From an uncultured Pelagibacteraceae bacterium (GTDB taxonomy: Bacteria; Pseudomonadota; Alphaproteobacteria; Pelagibacterales; Pelagibacteraceae): DNA of 43,312 nt. The DNA is taken from the NCBI GenBank assembly GCA_902559935.1, contig CACEJN010000007.1, forward strand, positions 1 through 43,312, in the 5' to 3' direction. Each line of letters starts with the position of its first letter. Within the stretch, counting starts at the first letter, position 1. A program made the translations under genes and the position numbers. Positions 1 through 9,253 of this stretch are shown in pieces. Under the pieces are notes generated by a model. The model saw only the letters and a list, made by a program, of their open reading frames with translations. It was not told the origin of the DNA and made no database searches.

Positions 1-981
1 AAGAATTTATTTCTTAACGAATCTAATCAAATAATAAAAATTGATCAGGCAAATTTTAATTATCTAGATACAGAAAACAAAAAAAATAATTACAACATAA
101 AAAAAGTAGAAGGACAAAATTATTTAATTGATGGCACCTCATTTAATGCAAATTCTTTAATTTCGAATTTACTAGATACTGATGATAAAAAAGAGAACAA
201 TCTTTTTGAAAATAACGTAAGTATGGAGTTAAATTTTGAAGAAGTTTACTTTGATAAAATATACTTTGTTAAGAATTTAAAAGGGAAGATAAATATTATT
301 AATAACAAAGTAGATGAAGCTGATATTTTAGCTTTTTATAACAATTCACAAAATATAAAATTTACAATTAAAACAAATGATCGAGGTGAAAAAATTACCA
401 CTCTTTTCTCATCTAAGGCAAAACCACTAGTAGATAGATACAAATTCATTAAAGATTTTGAAGATGGTAAAGATGGATATTTAGATTTCTCCTCTATAAA
501 AAAAGACGGAATTTCAACTTCCAAGTTGGTTATCGATAATTTTAAAGTTAAAGAAATTCCTGCATTAGCAAAGTTGTTAGCACTCGCATCTCTTCAAGGA
601 TTAGCAGACTTACTTACAGGAGAAGGGATTAGATTTACAGATTTTGAGATGAATTTTACAAATCAAGATAAACTTATGAAAATTCAAGAGTTATACGCAA
701 TTGGCCCAGCAATATCTATTTTATTGGAAGGATACATTCAGGAAGATAAATTAATAAGTTTAAGAGGAACTTTGGTTCCAGCGACAACAATCAATAGATC
801 TATTGCTTCTATACCTTTACTTGGAGATTTATTGATTGGAAAGAAAGTAGGCGATGGTGTTTTTGGAGTCAGCTTTAAAATTAAAGGTCCTCCTAAAGAT
901 TTAGAAACTACTGTAAATCCTATAAAAACTCTAACACCCAGGTTTATTACTAGAACTTTAGAGAAAATTAAAAAAAATTAA
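1..981 (+). CDS. AsmA/YhdP-like envelope protein, C-terminal part (5' end outside window)
   Basis: The reading frame is open from base 1 with no stop before 979, so the ATG at 223 is internal and this is the last 326 codons of a longer gene. The product is rich in beta-strand-like alternation. Its C-terminus has a small-residue/proline stretch (PATTINRS..IPLLGDLLIG) followed by a GVFGVSFKIKGP segment, which resembles the ends of AsmA-like proteins (DUF3971/AsmA_2 type). Such proteins are thought to bridge inner and outer membranes and move phospholipid. No catalytic motif is visible. Its stop overlaps the convergent tyrS stop (shared TTAA). The family call rests on the C-terminal pattern only; the N-terminal membrane anchor lies outside the window. 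Confidence 0.72.
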   Translation, partial: KNLFLNESNQIIKIDQANFNYLDTENKKNNYNIKKVEGQNYLIDGTSFNANSLISNLLDTDDKKENNLFENNVSMELNFEEVYFDKIYFVKNLKGKINIINNKVDEADILAFYNNSQNIKFTIKTNDRGEKITTLFSSKAKPLVDRYKFIKDFEDGKDGYLDFSSIKKDGISTSKLVIDNFKVKEIPALAKLLALASLQGLADLLTGEGIRFTDFEMNFTNQDKLMKIQELYAIGPAISILLEGYIQEDKLISLRGTLVPATTINRSIASIPLLGDLLIGKKVGDGVFGVSFKIKGPPKDLETTVNPIKTLTPRFITRTLEKIKKN

Positions 982-2207
982 TTTAATTCTATTTTAATAT
1001 GTCTTTTTTTTCCAAGGGAAAGTTTAAGATAATTATCTTTAAATAAATTTATATTGATTTCGAATTTTTCATCTGAAATAACATCGTCATTAATTTTTAC
1101 CGCATTCCCTTTTATAAGTCTTCTGATTTCGCTTTTCGAGTTTTCTAGTTTAGATAACAAAACAAGGTCTACTATATTTATTTTTTCTTCTATTTTATTT
1201 GATTGAATGTTAACTTTAGGTAAGTTCGAACCCAGAGTATTTCCGGAGAAAGCTTCTTTTGCTGCTTGCTCAGAATTTTTAGCTGCTTCCTTTCCATGTA
1301 ACATTTCTGTGGTTTTATTAGCAAGTAGTATTTTTAATTCATTTATATCTTTATCTTTAATTGTTTCTATTTCCTTAATTTCAATTTCAGTAAACATTTT
1401 TAAAAATTTAATTACATCTCTATCGTCTACGTTTCTCCAAAATTGCCAATAATCATAAGCTGATAGGTATTTTTCATCTAACCAAATAGCCCCACTTTCA
1501 GTTTTTCCCATTTTAGCACCAGTTGCTAGTGTAATTAAGGGTGTTGTTAAACCAAAGGTTTGATTATTAGAATATCTTTTAATAAGCTCAACACCATTAA
1601 CAATGTTTCCCCATTGATCTGAACCTCCGATTTGCAAGACGCAATTTTCATTCTTATTTAATTCAAGAAAGTCATATGCTTGTAATATCATATAATTAAA
1701 CTCCATATAGCTTAGAGATTGTTCTCTATCTAATCTGAGTTTTACACTATCAAATGTTAGCATTCTATTTATCGTAAAATGTTTTCCGATATCTCTCAAA
1801 AACGAAATATAATTTAAATCTTTAAGCCAAGTATAATTGTTTACAAATATTGGCTTTGTATTTGGATCATCATTATCTAAAAATTTTTTTAAAATATTTT
1901 TGATATTTTTAATATTTTTTTCAATTTTATCTTCACTTAATATTTTTCTAGTTTTATCTTTACCAGATGGATCCCCAATTCTTGTGGTTCCTCCACCAAG
2001 TAAAACTATTGGTCGATGTCCATTTTTTTGAAGTAGTCGTAAACACATTATTTGCAACAAGCTACCCACATGTAAGCTTTCAGCTGTACAATCAAAACCT
2101 ATGTAACCTTTGATCTTTTCTTCATCTAATTGTTTAGATAGTTCATCTTCACTTGTGCATTGATAGAAAAAACCTCTATCTTTAAATTCTTTTAAAAATT
2201 TATTCAT
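978..2207 (-). CDS. tyrS: Tyrosyl-tRNA synthetase
   Basis: Class I aminoacyl-tRNA synthetase that charges tRNA-Tyr in the cytoplasm. The 409-residue length is normal. The HIGH-type signature is HVGS at residues 46-49 and the KMSKS-type loop is KMGKT at 232-236. The tyrosine-binding region includes YMEFNYMILQAYDF (about 167-180) and IGGSDQWGN (about 193-201). The last 70 residues form an S4-like RNA-binding domain (SKLENSKSEIRRLIKG). It is divergent from anmK across a 45-bp gap and convergent with the AsmA-like gene, sharing a TTAA that gives both strands a stop. All key motifs are present and nothing is odd. Confidence 0.97.
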   Translation of the reverse strand: MNKFLKEFKDRGFFYQCTSEDELSKQLDEEKIKGYIGFDCTAESLHVGSLLQIMCLRLLQKNGHRPIVLLGGGTTRIGDPSGKDKTRKILSEDKIEKNIKNIKNILKKFLDNDDPNTKPIFVNNYTWLKDLNYISFLRDIGKHFTINRMLTFDSVKLRLDREQSLSYMEFNYMILQAYDFLELNKNENCVLQIGGSDQWGNIVNGVELIKRYSNNQTFGLTTPLITLATGAKMGKTESGAIWLDEKYLSAYDYWQFWRNVDDRDVIKFLKMFTEIEIKEIETIKDKDINELKILLANKTTEMLHGKEAAKNSEQAAKEAFSGNTLGSNLPKVNIQSNKIEEKINIVDLVLLSKLENSKSEIRRLIKGNAVKINDDVISDEKFEININLFKDNYLKLSLGKKRHIKIELN

Positions 2208-2252
2208 AAGTTTATAGTTACAATATACAAATTTTTTTTAAAAAACATATCA

Positions 2253-3395
2253 ATGAAAAAAAAATTATATACTGCAATTGGACTAATGAGCGGAACATCT
2301 ATGGATGGTATTGATTTATCTATAATTAGTTCAGATGGATACGATGAATTTTCAAACATTTTAGATGATTATTATGAGTATGATAAAAATCTTCAGGATC
2401 AGTTAGTTCGATTAAGAAATTCAGTTTTAACAAAGAAAGATCTTTTACAAAATTCAGAAAAATTAAGAGAATTAGAGCGTAATTTAACTCTTTTTCATGC
2501 CGATGCAGTTAATCAATCATTAAAAAAATATAGAGATCCCATTGATTTGATAGGTTTTCATGGTCAAACAATTTTTCATAACCCAGATGAGAAAATTACT
2601 AATCAATTAGGAGATGGGAAATTATTATCTCAAATAGTCAAAAAAAAAGTCATATATGATTTTAGACAAGCGGATATTCAAAATAATGGCCAAGGTGCAC
2701 CTTTAACACCAATTTTTCATCATGTTTTGTCAAAAAAAATTAATCAAAATTTTAATATTAAATTTCCAATAGGTTTCTTGAATATTGGTGGTATCGCAAA
2801 TGTTACAAAAATTATCAATGACTCAGATAATTTTCAAAATAACCTTTCTGCTTTTGATATAGGCCCTGGTAATTGTTTAATTGATGAATGGGTAAGAAAT
2901 AATTCTAATAAAAAATTTGATAAAAATGGAGAACTAGCTATTGCAGGAAAAGTTGATCAATTAATTCTAAATAAGGCAATAGATAATTTTAAAATAAATT
3001 CTTATTCCCATTCAATGGATATTAAAAATTTTGATGTATCTTTTGCAAGAGGTTTATCGCTAGAAGATGGTTGTGCCACTATAACAGATTTTACAGCATA
3101 TTTGATTGCAGAAGGTTTAAAATATATTGGTCAAAAAAATATTATTACATTCTTACTCTGTGGTGGTGGAAGAAAAAATATTAATTTAATTAAACGTATT
3201 AAAAATTATTTATCAAACGAAAGTAATATCACTTTAGAAAGTATAGATAATTACAATTTAAAAGGTGATTATGTTGAGTCTCAAGCATTTGCATTTTTAG
3301 CTATAAGATCATTTTTAAATTTACCAATTTCTTTTAGTACAACAACAGGATGTAAAGAATTTACAGTGGGAGGAAAATTAGTAGAAAATTTTTAA
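2253..3395 (+). CDS. anmK: Anhydro-N-acetylmuramic acid kinase
   Basis: AnmK phosphorylates and hydrolyses 1,6-anhydro-N-acetylmuramic acid, a peptidoglycan turnover product, to MurNAc-6-phosphate. The ATP-binding phosphate-1 motif GLMSGTSMDGID sits at residues 10-21, followed by GFHGQTIFHNP (about 106-116), the FDIGPGNCLID nucleotide-binding segment and a C-terminal LLCGGGRKN motif, all typical of the ASKHA-fold AnmK family. The 380-residue length is normal. It has its own short upstream gap shared with tyrS, and the stop overlaps the convergent hydrolase by 4 bases. No other recycling genes (nagZ, amgK, murQ) are in the window, so the fate of the product is not visible here. Confidence 0.95.
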   Translation: MKKKLYTAIGLMSGTSMDGIDLSIISSDGYDEFSNILDDYYEYDKNLQDQLVRLRNSVLTKKDLLQNSEKLRELERNLTLFHADAVNQSLKKYRDPIDLIGFHGQTIFHNPDEKITNQLGDGKLLSQIVKKKVIYDFRQADIQNNGQGAPLTPIFHHVLSKKINQNFNIKFPIGFLNIGGIANVTKIINDSDNFQNNLSAFDIGPGNCLIDEWVRNNSNKKFDKNGELAIAGKVDQLILNKAIDNFKINSYSHSMDIKNFDVSFARGLSLEDGCATITDFTAYLIAEGLKYIGQKNIITFLLCGGGRKNINLIKRIKNYLSNESNITLESIDNYNLKGDYVESQAFAFLAIRSFLNLPISFSTTTGCKEFTVGGKLVENF

Positions 3396-4048
3396 TATAG
3401 TGCTGTTTCTTTTTTTATATATTTATCAAGATGCTTAATTAAAGCTTCACTTGTTTTTGAAAAAAAGTGATTGGCTTCAGATACTGCATTAAATTCTACT
3501 TTGATACCTTTCTGTGCACTTAATCTTTTGTCAAGCTCAGTAATATATTCTACTGGTACCAATTCATCTTTTTTACCATAAGCCACCAAACCTGAAGTTG
3601 GACACGGAGATAAAAAAGAAAAATCATAAACATTTGGTTGAGGTGAAATTGCAATAAACCTGTTTATTTCTGGTCTTCTCATTAATAATTGCATTGCAAT
3701 CAAAGATCCAAATGAAAATCCTGAAACCCAACATTGTGAATTGTCAAAATTTTCTCTTTCAAGCCAATCTAACGCTGCTGCTGCATCAGCTAGCTCACCT
3801 TGACCATTATCAAATTCCCCATCACTTTTGCCAACACCTCTGAAATTTACTCTACAAACAGAAAAATCATTATCCATAAATGCATGAAATGTATCTACCA
3901 CTACTTTATTATTCATAGTTCCTCCATATTGAGGATGAGGCTGTAACACTAAAGCAATTGGAGATGTGTTTTTTTTACTTTTATAATATTTAGCCTCAAG
4001 TCTTCCTGCAGGACCAGGTATAAATATTTCTAAAATCTTGTTATCCAT
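3392..4048 (-). CDS. Alpha/beta hydrolase, COG2945-like
   Basis: A small cytoplasmic serine hydrolase of 218 residues. The nucleophile elbow is G-F-S-F-G (within WVSGFSFGSLIAM, near residue 111). The likely acid is Asp in GKKDELVP and the likely general base is His in EANHFF. The early HPHPQYGGTMNNKVV-type segment and RGVGKSDGEFDNG resemble the short COG2945 hydrolases found widely in alphaproteobacteria. There is no signal peptide. The substrate is unknown. It diverges from the iscR promoter region with a 137-bp gap and shares a 4-bp stop overlap with anmK. Family assignment is firm; function is not. Confidence 0.82.
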   Translation of the reverse strand: MDNKILEIFIPGPAGRLEAKYYKSKKNTSPIALVLQPHPQYGGTMNNKVVVDTFHAFMDNDFSVCRVNFRGVGKSDGEFDNGQGELADAAAALDWLERENFDNSQCWVSGFSFGSLIAMQLLMRRPEINRFIAISPQPNVYDFSFLSPCPTSGLVAYGKKDELVPVEYITELDKRLSAQKGIKVEFNAVSEANHFFSKTSEALIKHLDKYIKKETALY

Positions 4049-4130
4049 ATGCGATATTGATTATTATTCTCAAAAAAAATGTACGTTTATCACAACTCAG
4101 CGACAATATGTTAGTTTTTTTTTATACTCT

Positions 4131-4162
4131 AAACTTGACCATTTTAGTCAAGTATGTATAAA
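4131..4162 (+). promoter_or_regulatory. IscR-type operator overlapping the iscR-suf promoter
   Basis: Bases 4131-4155 match 23 of 25 positions of the E. coli type 1 IscR consensus (ATASYYGACTRWWWYAGTCRRSTAT); the arms CTTGAC and GTCAAG form a perfect inverted repeat with a 7-base centre. A promoter lies within: -35 TTGACC at 4135-4140, a 16-bp spacer and -10 TATAAA at 4157-4162. The operator therefore covers the -35 box and nearly the whole spacer, as expected for repression by the product of the first gene. The predicted start is near 4169, leaving a short leader with AAGGG at 4175-4179 as ribosome binding site. This is an inference from consensus matching. Confidence 0.78.
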
Positions 4163-4185
4163 AACCCACAATTTAAGGGTATAAA

Positions 4186-4611
4186 ATGAAACTTACATCA
4201 AAAGGTAGATATGCCGTCATGGCTTTAGTTGATTTAGCTAGGTTTGATAACATCAATCCAGTATCACTTAGAGATATATCGTTAAGACAAGGTATATCTC
4301 TAGATTATCTAGAGCAAATTTTTTCTAAATTAAAAAAAAACGAAATTGTTAAAAGTATAAGAGGAACGCAAGGAGGATACGTTCTTAATAAAAATCCAAA
4401 TGATATAAAATTAACAAATATTTTTCATGCCGTAGATGAGAAAGTAAAAACTGTTCAATGTAAAAAAGAATCTAAAAAAGGATGCAACGGCAAAGCCACA
4501 AAGTGTATTACGCATAATCTATGGGATGAATTAGAGATTCACATAAATACATTCTTTGAAAATAAAAGCCTTAAAGATTTATTAAATAACAATAAAGAAA
4601 CAAGAGTTTAG
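4186..4611 (+). CDS. iscR: Rrf2-family Fe-S regulator, IscR-like
   Basis: A 141-residue winged-helix transcription factor of the Rrf2 family. The N-terminus [18 protein letters not shown] and the [11 protein letters not shown] wing are characteristic. Three cysteines, C92, C100 and C107, plus H110 in CITHNLW correspond to the [2Fe-2S] ligands of E. coli IscR, so cluster sensing is expected. RirA is an alternative in alphaproteobacteria, but the CxxH-NLW pattern and the type 1-like operator just upstream fit IscR better. It leads the suf operon; its TAG stop is one base from the sufB ATG. Likely role: repress the operon when Fe-S supply is adequate and relieve it under iron or oxidative stress. 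Confidence 0.9.
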   Translation: MKLTSKGRYAVMALVDLARFDNINPVSLRDISLRQGISLDYLEQIFSKLKKNEIVKSIRGTQGGYVLNKNPNDIKLTNIFHAVDEKVKTVQCKKESKKGCNGKATKCITHNLWDELEIHINTFFENKSLKDLLNNNKETRV

Positions 4612-4612
4612 A

Positions 4613-6055
4613 ATGGATAACAGACAAAAAGAGATAAATAATTTAAAAGACTATAAATATGGTTTTTCGACAGACATAGAAAATATTCAAGCACCAAAAG
4701 GTTTGAATGAGGATGTCATTAAATTTATATCTAATATTAAAAAAGAACCTGCATGGATGCTTGAGTTTAGGCTAAAAGCTTTTGAAAGATTTAAAGCATT
4801 AAAAGAACCAGATTGGCAGAAACCTAAATTTCCAAAAATAGATTATCAAGATTTATATTATTATTCTGCTCCTAAAAGTATGAAAGATAAGCCAAAGAGC
4901 TTAGATGAACTGGATCCTAAACTTTTAGAAACTTATAAGAAACTTGGAATTCCTTTACAAGAACAAGCGAGATTAAATGGAATAGCTGTTGATGCTGTAT
5001 TTGATTCAGTTTCTGTAGCTACTACTTTTAAAGATGAATTAACAAAACAAGGAATTATATTTTGTCCTATATCAGAGGCAATTCAAAATCACCCTGAATT
5101 AGTCAAAAAATATTTAGGCTCTGTAATCCCAACAAGTGATCATTTTTTTGCAACATTAAATTCAGCAGTTTTTACAGATGGTTCATTTGTATACATTCCA
5201 GAAGGTGTTAGATGTCCAATGGAACTATCAACTTATTTTAGAATTAATGCATCTAATACAGGTCAATTTGAAAGAACTTTAATTATTGCAGATAAAGGAA
5301 GTTATGTAAGTTACTTAGAGGGATGTACAGCTCCAATGAGAGATGAAAATCAATTACATGCTGCTAATGTAGAGCTAATTGCACTCGATGATGCAGAAAT
5401 AAAATATTCAACTGTTCAGAACTGGTATCCAGGTGATCAAGATGGCAAAGGTGGAATTTATAATTTCGTAACCAAAAGAGGTTTGTGCAAAGGTAAAAAT
5501 TCTAAAATTTCATGGACACAAGTTGAAACAGGTTCTGCAATTACCTGGAAGTATCCTAGTTGTATTCTTAAAGGAGATAACTCTGTTGGTGAGTTCTATT
5601 CAATAGCTATTACTAACAATTATCAAAAAGCAGATACAGGTACCAAAATGATCCATCTAGGTAAAAATACTAAAAGTAAAATAATTTCTAAAGGAATATC
5701 AGCAGGTAGTTCAGATATGACATATAGAGGTTTAGTTGATATTTCATCAAAAGCTAACAATTCAACTAATTATACTCAGTGCGACTCTTTATTAATGGGT
5801 AACAAGTGTGGAGCTCACACTGTTCCTTATATAAAAAATAAAAACTCTGAGTCCAATATTGCTCATGAGGCAACCACATCCAAGATTAGTGAAGAGCAGC
5901 TACATTATTGTCAACAAAGAGGATTAAATCCAGAAGAAGCTGTTGGCTTAATTGTTAACGGTTTTTGTAAGGAAGTATTGCAACAATTACCTATGGAATT
6001 TGCTGTAGAAGCACAAAAACTTGTAGGTATCAGTTTGGAAGGAAGTGTTGGTTAA
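4613..6055 (+). CDS. sufB: Fe-S cluster scaffold subunit SufB
   Basis: 480-residue core subunit of the SufBC2D scaffold, on which Fe-S clusters are built in the cytoplasm. Recognised by the N-terminal [10 protein letters not shown], the [19 protein letters not shown] segment, [23 protein letters not shown], and the C-terminal [17 protein letters not shown] and [16 protein letters not shown] stretches, all highly conserved in SufB. Length is full. It follows iscR by one base and is followed by sufC one base after its stop, so translational coupling is likely. Confidence 0.97.
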   Translation: MDNRQKEINNLKDYKYGFSTDIENIQAPKGLNEDVIKFISNIKKEPAWMLEFRLKAFERFKALKEPDWQKPKFPKIDYQDLYYYSAPKSMKDKPKSLDELDPKLLETYKKLGIPLQEQARLNGIAVDAVFDSVSVATTFKDELTKQGIIFCPISEAIQNHPELVKKYLGSVIPTSDHFFATLNSAVFTDGSFVYIPEGVRCPMELSTYFRINASNTGQFERTLIIADKGSYVSYLEGCTAPMRDENQLHAANVELIALDDAEIKYSTVQNWYPGDQDGKGGIYNFVTKRGLCKGKNSKISWTQVETGSAITWKYPSCILKGDNSVGEFYSIAITNNYQKADTGTKMIHLGKNTKSKIISKGISAGSSDMTYRGLVDISSKANNSTNYTQCDSLLMGNKCGAHTVPYIKNKNSESNIAHEATTSKISEEQLHYCQQRGLNPEEAVGLIVNGFCKEVLQQLPMEFAVEAQKLVGISLEGSVG

Positions 6056-6056
6056 T

Positions 6057-6791
6057 ATGCTTAAAATAAATAATTTAAATGCAACCATCGATAATAAGTC
6101 TATTTTAAACGGACTATCCTTAGATATAAATCCCGGTGAAGTTCATGCAATTATGGGCCCTAATGGATCTGGAAAAAGCACTTTATCAAATATTCTATCT
6201 GGAAAAAAAGGTTATGAAGTTTCTGGGGAAGTTCTTTTTGAAGAAAAAGATTTATTTGAACTTGAAACAGAGGAAAGAGCACACAAGGGTATATTTTTAG
6301 CTTTCCAATATCCTTTAGAAATTCCAGGTGTAAATACAAATATATTTTTAAAAACTTCTTTAAATGCTGTTAGAAAAGCTAGGGGTGAGAAAGAGCTTGA
6401 TGCTATTGAGTTTCTAAAATTGGTGAAAGAAAAGTCTAAAGAATTAAAATTTGATGAGGAAAAATTAAACAGACAATTAAATGTTGGTTTCTCAGGAGGT
6501 GAAAAAAAGAAAAATGAAATTTTACAGATGTCGTTGCTAGCTCCAAAACTTTCAATTTTAGATGAAACAGATTCTGGTTTAGATATTGATGCTTTAAAGA
6601 TTGTTGCAGATGGAGTTAACACATTAAGAGATAAAAATAATTCATTTTTAATTATTACACACTACCAAAGATTACTTGATTATATAAAACCTGACTTTGT
6701 TCATGTTTTGATGAATGGAAAAATTGTAAAATCTGGTGGTCCAGATTTAGCTTTAGAATTAGAAAAAAAAGGATACGAAAATTTTAATTAA
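6057..6791 (+). CDS. sufC: Fe-S assembly ATPase SufC
   Basis: ABC-type ATPase that powers conformational change of the SufBCD scaffold; it is soluble and not a transporter. Walker A is GPNGSGKST near residue 33, the signature is FSGGEKKKNE and Walker B is LSILDETDSGLD, with the Asp-Ser variation typical of SufC. I start it at the ATG at 6057, giving 244 residues: GGAAG at 6041-6045 is well placed as a ribosome binding site and MLKINNLNA matches the usual SufC start. A GTG at 6045 would add four residues and overlap sufB; it is less likely. sufD follows directly. Confidence 0.96.
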   Translation: MLKINNLNATIDNKSILNGLSLDINPGEVHAIMGPNGSGKSTLSNILSGKKGYEVSGEVLFEEKDLFELETEERAHKGIFLAFQYPLEIPGVNTNIFLKTSLNAVRKARGEKELDAIEFLKLVKEKSKELKFDEEKLNRQLNVGFSGGEKKKNEILQMSLLAPKLSILDETDSGLDIDALKIVADGVNTLRDKNNSFLIITHYQRLLDYIKPDFVHVLMNGKIVKSGGPDLALELEKKGYENFN

Positions 6792-8039
6792 ATGAAAGAA
6801 CAATTACAAAAAGATTTTTATAATAGTATAAAAAATTTAAGTTTATCTCAAAAAGATATTGAGATAAAAAAATTTTGTTTAGATAATTTTATAGACAAAG
6901 GTTTTCCAAATAGAAAAGAGGAAGATTGGAAATTTTCAGATCTTAATCAAATAATAAAAAATAATATTGGAGAACTTAGTTTTTATAATGATCAAACTTC
7001 TACTAATAAAGTTGATACCTCTGTATTTGTAGATGGATTAGAACACAATAAAATAGTTTTTATAAATGGTAGAATTGAAAAAATTGATTTTGAATATGAA
7101 AAAAAAGATCAAATAGAAATAATTGATCAATCAGAAACTATAAATGAATTTGAAAATAGCAATTCATTATCTGACTTAAATAATGCCTTTACTAATAAAT
7201 GTTTTAAAATATTGGTAAAAAAAGGTTATCAGTTAGCAAAACCTCTTATTATCTATCATACAACAAATTCAAAAATTTGGTCTAAAAACATAAATTTAAG
7301 ACTTAATTTTGAACTAGATAAAGATAGCTCGTTAAGATTAATTGATTTGTTTAATGATGCATCTGAAAAGAATTTTTTAAATATATTTTATAACTTTGAA
7401 TTAAAGGAAAATGCAGTTTTAAAAAATTATAAAGTAGACAAACTAGAAAATAAAAATATTAAGTATTCTTTTAATAATATTGATCAAGACAAGAACAGTA
7501 TTTCTGAAACATTTATTTTATCCTCTGGATCAAATTTTTCTAAAAATGAGATAAATTGTAATTTAAATGGAATTTATGCATCAGCTTTTGTAAATGGTGT
7601 TTTTTCATTGAATAATGATAAACATCACGAAATCAGATCAATAATTAATCATCTAACTGAAAATACAAAAAGTTATCAACTAATTAAAAGTGTTTTAGAC
7701 GAAAATTCTAAAGCAGTGTATCAAGGAAAAATATTTGTAAATTCAGATGCTCAGAAAACTGATGGATACCAGTTGAGCAAAGCAATATTATTAAATAAGG
7801 AGTCTGAATTCAACGCGAAGCCAGAACTAGAAATTTACGCAGATGACGTTAAATGTTCGCATGGTTCAGCTTCAGGCAGTTTAAATGAAGATTCTATATT
7901 CTATTTAATGTCTAGAGGTTTGAGTTATCAACAATCAAGAGAGCTATTAATCAATGGTTTTCTTCTTGATGTTGTTGAAAAAATTACTGACTCAGAAATT
8001 AAAAACTTAATAAAAAATATGATTGGAATTAAAGAATGA
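6792..8039 (+). CDS. sufD: Fe-S assembly scaffold subunit SufD
   Basis: 415-residue partner of SufB in the SufBC2D complex. The N-terminal half is divergent and very Asn/Lys/Glu-rich. The C-terminal beta-helix part carries the conserved segments YQGKIFVNSDAQKTDGYQ, SEFNAKPELEIYADDVKCSHG and LMSRGLSYQQSRELLINGF. The H in KCSHGSASG corresponds to the conserved SufD histidine important for iron handling. It starts immediately after sufC and ends with an ATGA overlap into sufS. Assignment is secure from the C-terminus and from operon position. Confidence 0.94.
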   Translation: MKEQLQKDFYNSIKNLSLSQKDIEIKKFCLDNFIDKGFPNRKEEDWKFSDLNQIIKNNIGELSFYNDQTSTNKVDTSVFVDGLEHNKIVFINGRIEKIDFEYEKKDQIEIIDQSETINEFENSNSLSDLNNAFTNKCFKILVKKGYQLAKPLIIYHTTNSKIWSKNINLRLNFELDKDSSLRLIDLFNDASEKNFLNIFYNFELKENAVLKNYKVDKLENKNIKYSFNNIDQDKNSISETFILSSGSNFSKNEINCNLNGIYASAFVNGVFSLNNDKHHEIRSIINHLTENTKSYQLIKSVLDENSKAVYQGKIFVNSDAQKTDGYQLSKAILLNKESEFNAKPELEIYADDVKCSHGSASGSLNEDSIFYLMSRGLSYQQSRELLINGFLLDVVEKITDSEIKNLIKNMIGIKE

Positions 8040-9253
8040 ATATTGATCAGATAAAAAAAGAATTTCCAATTTTTGATGAAAAAATTCAAAATAATGATCT
8101 AGTTTATTTAGATAGTGCGAATTCATCTCAAAAACCCAAGATAGTTGTGGATAGAATTAATGAATTTTATACCAAACAATTTTCAAATGTTGGTAGAAGT
8201 GTTCATTATCTTGCAGTTGCTGCTACTAATTTGTATGAAAATACAAGAACATCTGTTCAAAAATATATTAACGCTAAAGATAAAAATGAAATTGTCTTTA
8301 CAAAAGGCGCTACCGAAGCATTAAATTTAGTTGCCAATACATTGGGTCAAAGCTACTTGCAGGAAGGTGACGAAGTATTAATTACAGAACTTGAGCATCA
8401 TTCAAATTACGTTCCATGGCATTTCTTAAGAAAATCAAAAAATATAAAAATTAATTTTGCCGAAATAAATGAAGAAGGTGAAATTACTCTTGAAGAAATC
8501 GAAAAGAAAATAACCCCAAAAACAAAATTAATTTCAATTACCCATTTGTCGAATGTAACAGGTGCAATTTTACCAGTAAAAGAAATTACTCAGCTTGCTC
8601 ATTCAAAAGGAATAATTGTTGTAGTTGATGGATGTCAGGGAGCGCCACATTTAAAACTAGATATGCAAGAATTAGACTGTGATTTCTATGCAATTTCATG
8701 TCACAAAATGTATGGACCTACAGGTTTGGGGGTTTTGTATGGTAAGAAAAAATGGTTAGAAGAATTACCTCCATACCAAGGTGGAGGAGGAATGATAAAT
8801 GAAGTTAAAAAAGATAGGATATCTTACGGTGAATTACCTAATAAATACGAGGCTGGTACAATGGCTACAGCACAAGTAATTGCTTTTGATCAATCAATAA
8901 AATTTTTAGAAAGTATTGGTATCGAAAATATCATGAAACACGAAGCAGACTTAGTTGAATACGGACAAGAGCTATTACAAAAAAATAACTCAGTCAAACT
9001 TATTGGAAATCCAAAAAATAAAGGAGGGGTTTTATCATTTACTATAGAAGGAGTTCACCCTCATGATATTGCAACTATCTTGGATGAAGATGGGGTTGCA
9101 ATAAGAGCAGGACATCATTGCTGTCAAATTCTACATGACAAATTAAATATCCCAGCTAGTGCTAGAGCATCAGTTGGTATTTATAATACAAAAGAAGATT
9201 TAGATCACCTAAACCAGTCAATAAACAACTGTAAAAAAATATTTAATTTATAA
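8036..9253 (+). CDS. sufS: Cysteine desulfurase SufS
   Basis: Type II PLP-dependent cysteine desulfurase that takes sulfur from L-cysteine as a persulfide for Fe-S assembly. The PLP lysine is K224 in SCHKMYGPTG. The catalytic cysteine is C362 in RAGHHCC; a second Cys at 363 is unusual but harmless. The short HHC loop is typical of group II enzymes that need an accessory acceptor, supplied here by the adjacent sufU. The TEATEALNLVA-type cofactor segment (KGATEALNLVA, about 90-100) and ITELEHHSNYVPW (about 117-128) are intact. The 405-residue length is normal. It overlaps sufD by 4 bases and sufU by one. Confidence 0.96.
   Translation: MNIDQIKKEFPIFDEKIQNNDLVYLDSANSSQKPKIVVDRINEFYTKQFSNVGRSVHYLAVAATNLYENTRTSVQKYINAKDKNEIVFTKGATEALNLVANTLGQSYLQEGDEVLITELEHHSNYVPWHFLRKSKNIKINFAEINEEGEITLEEIEKKITPKTKLISITHLSNVTGAILPVKEITQLAHSKGIIVVVDGCQGAPHLKLDMQELDCDFYAISCHKMYGPTGLGVLYGKKKWLEELPPYQGGGGMINEVKKDRISYGELPNKYEAGTMATAQVIAFDQSIKFLESIGIENIMKHEADLVEYGQELLQKNNSVKLIGNPKNKGGVLSFTIEGVHPHDIATILDEDGVAIRAGHHCCQILHDKLNIPASARASVGIYNTKEDLDHLNQSINNCKKIFNL

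Noticed and set aside
223-981. ATG at 223 as the start of the first gene
   Set aside because: The same frame is open without a stop back to base 1, so the gene continues to the left of the window.
1860-1925. T-runs as terminators
   Set aside because: Long T- or A-runs are everywhere inside coding regions of this A/T-rich sequence and have no GC-rich stem before them.
6045-6056. GTG start for sufC overlapping sufB
   Set aside because: The ATG at 6057 has a well-spaced GGAAG site and matches the usual SufC N-terminus.
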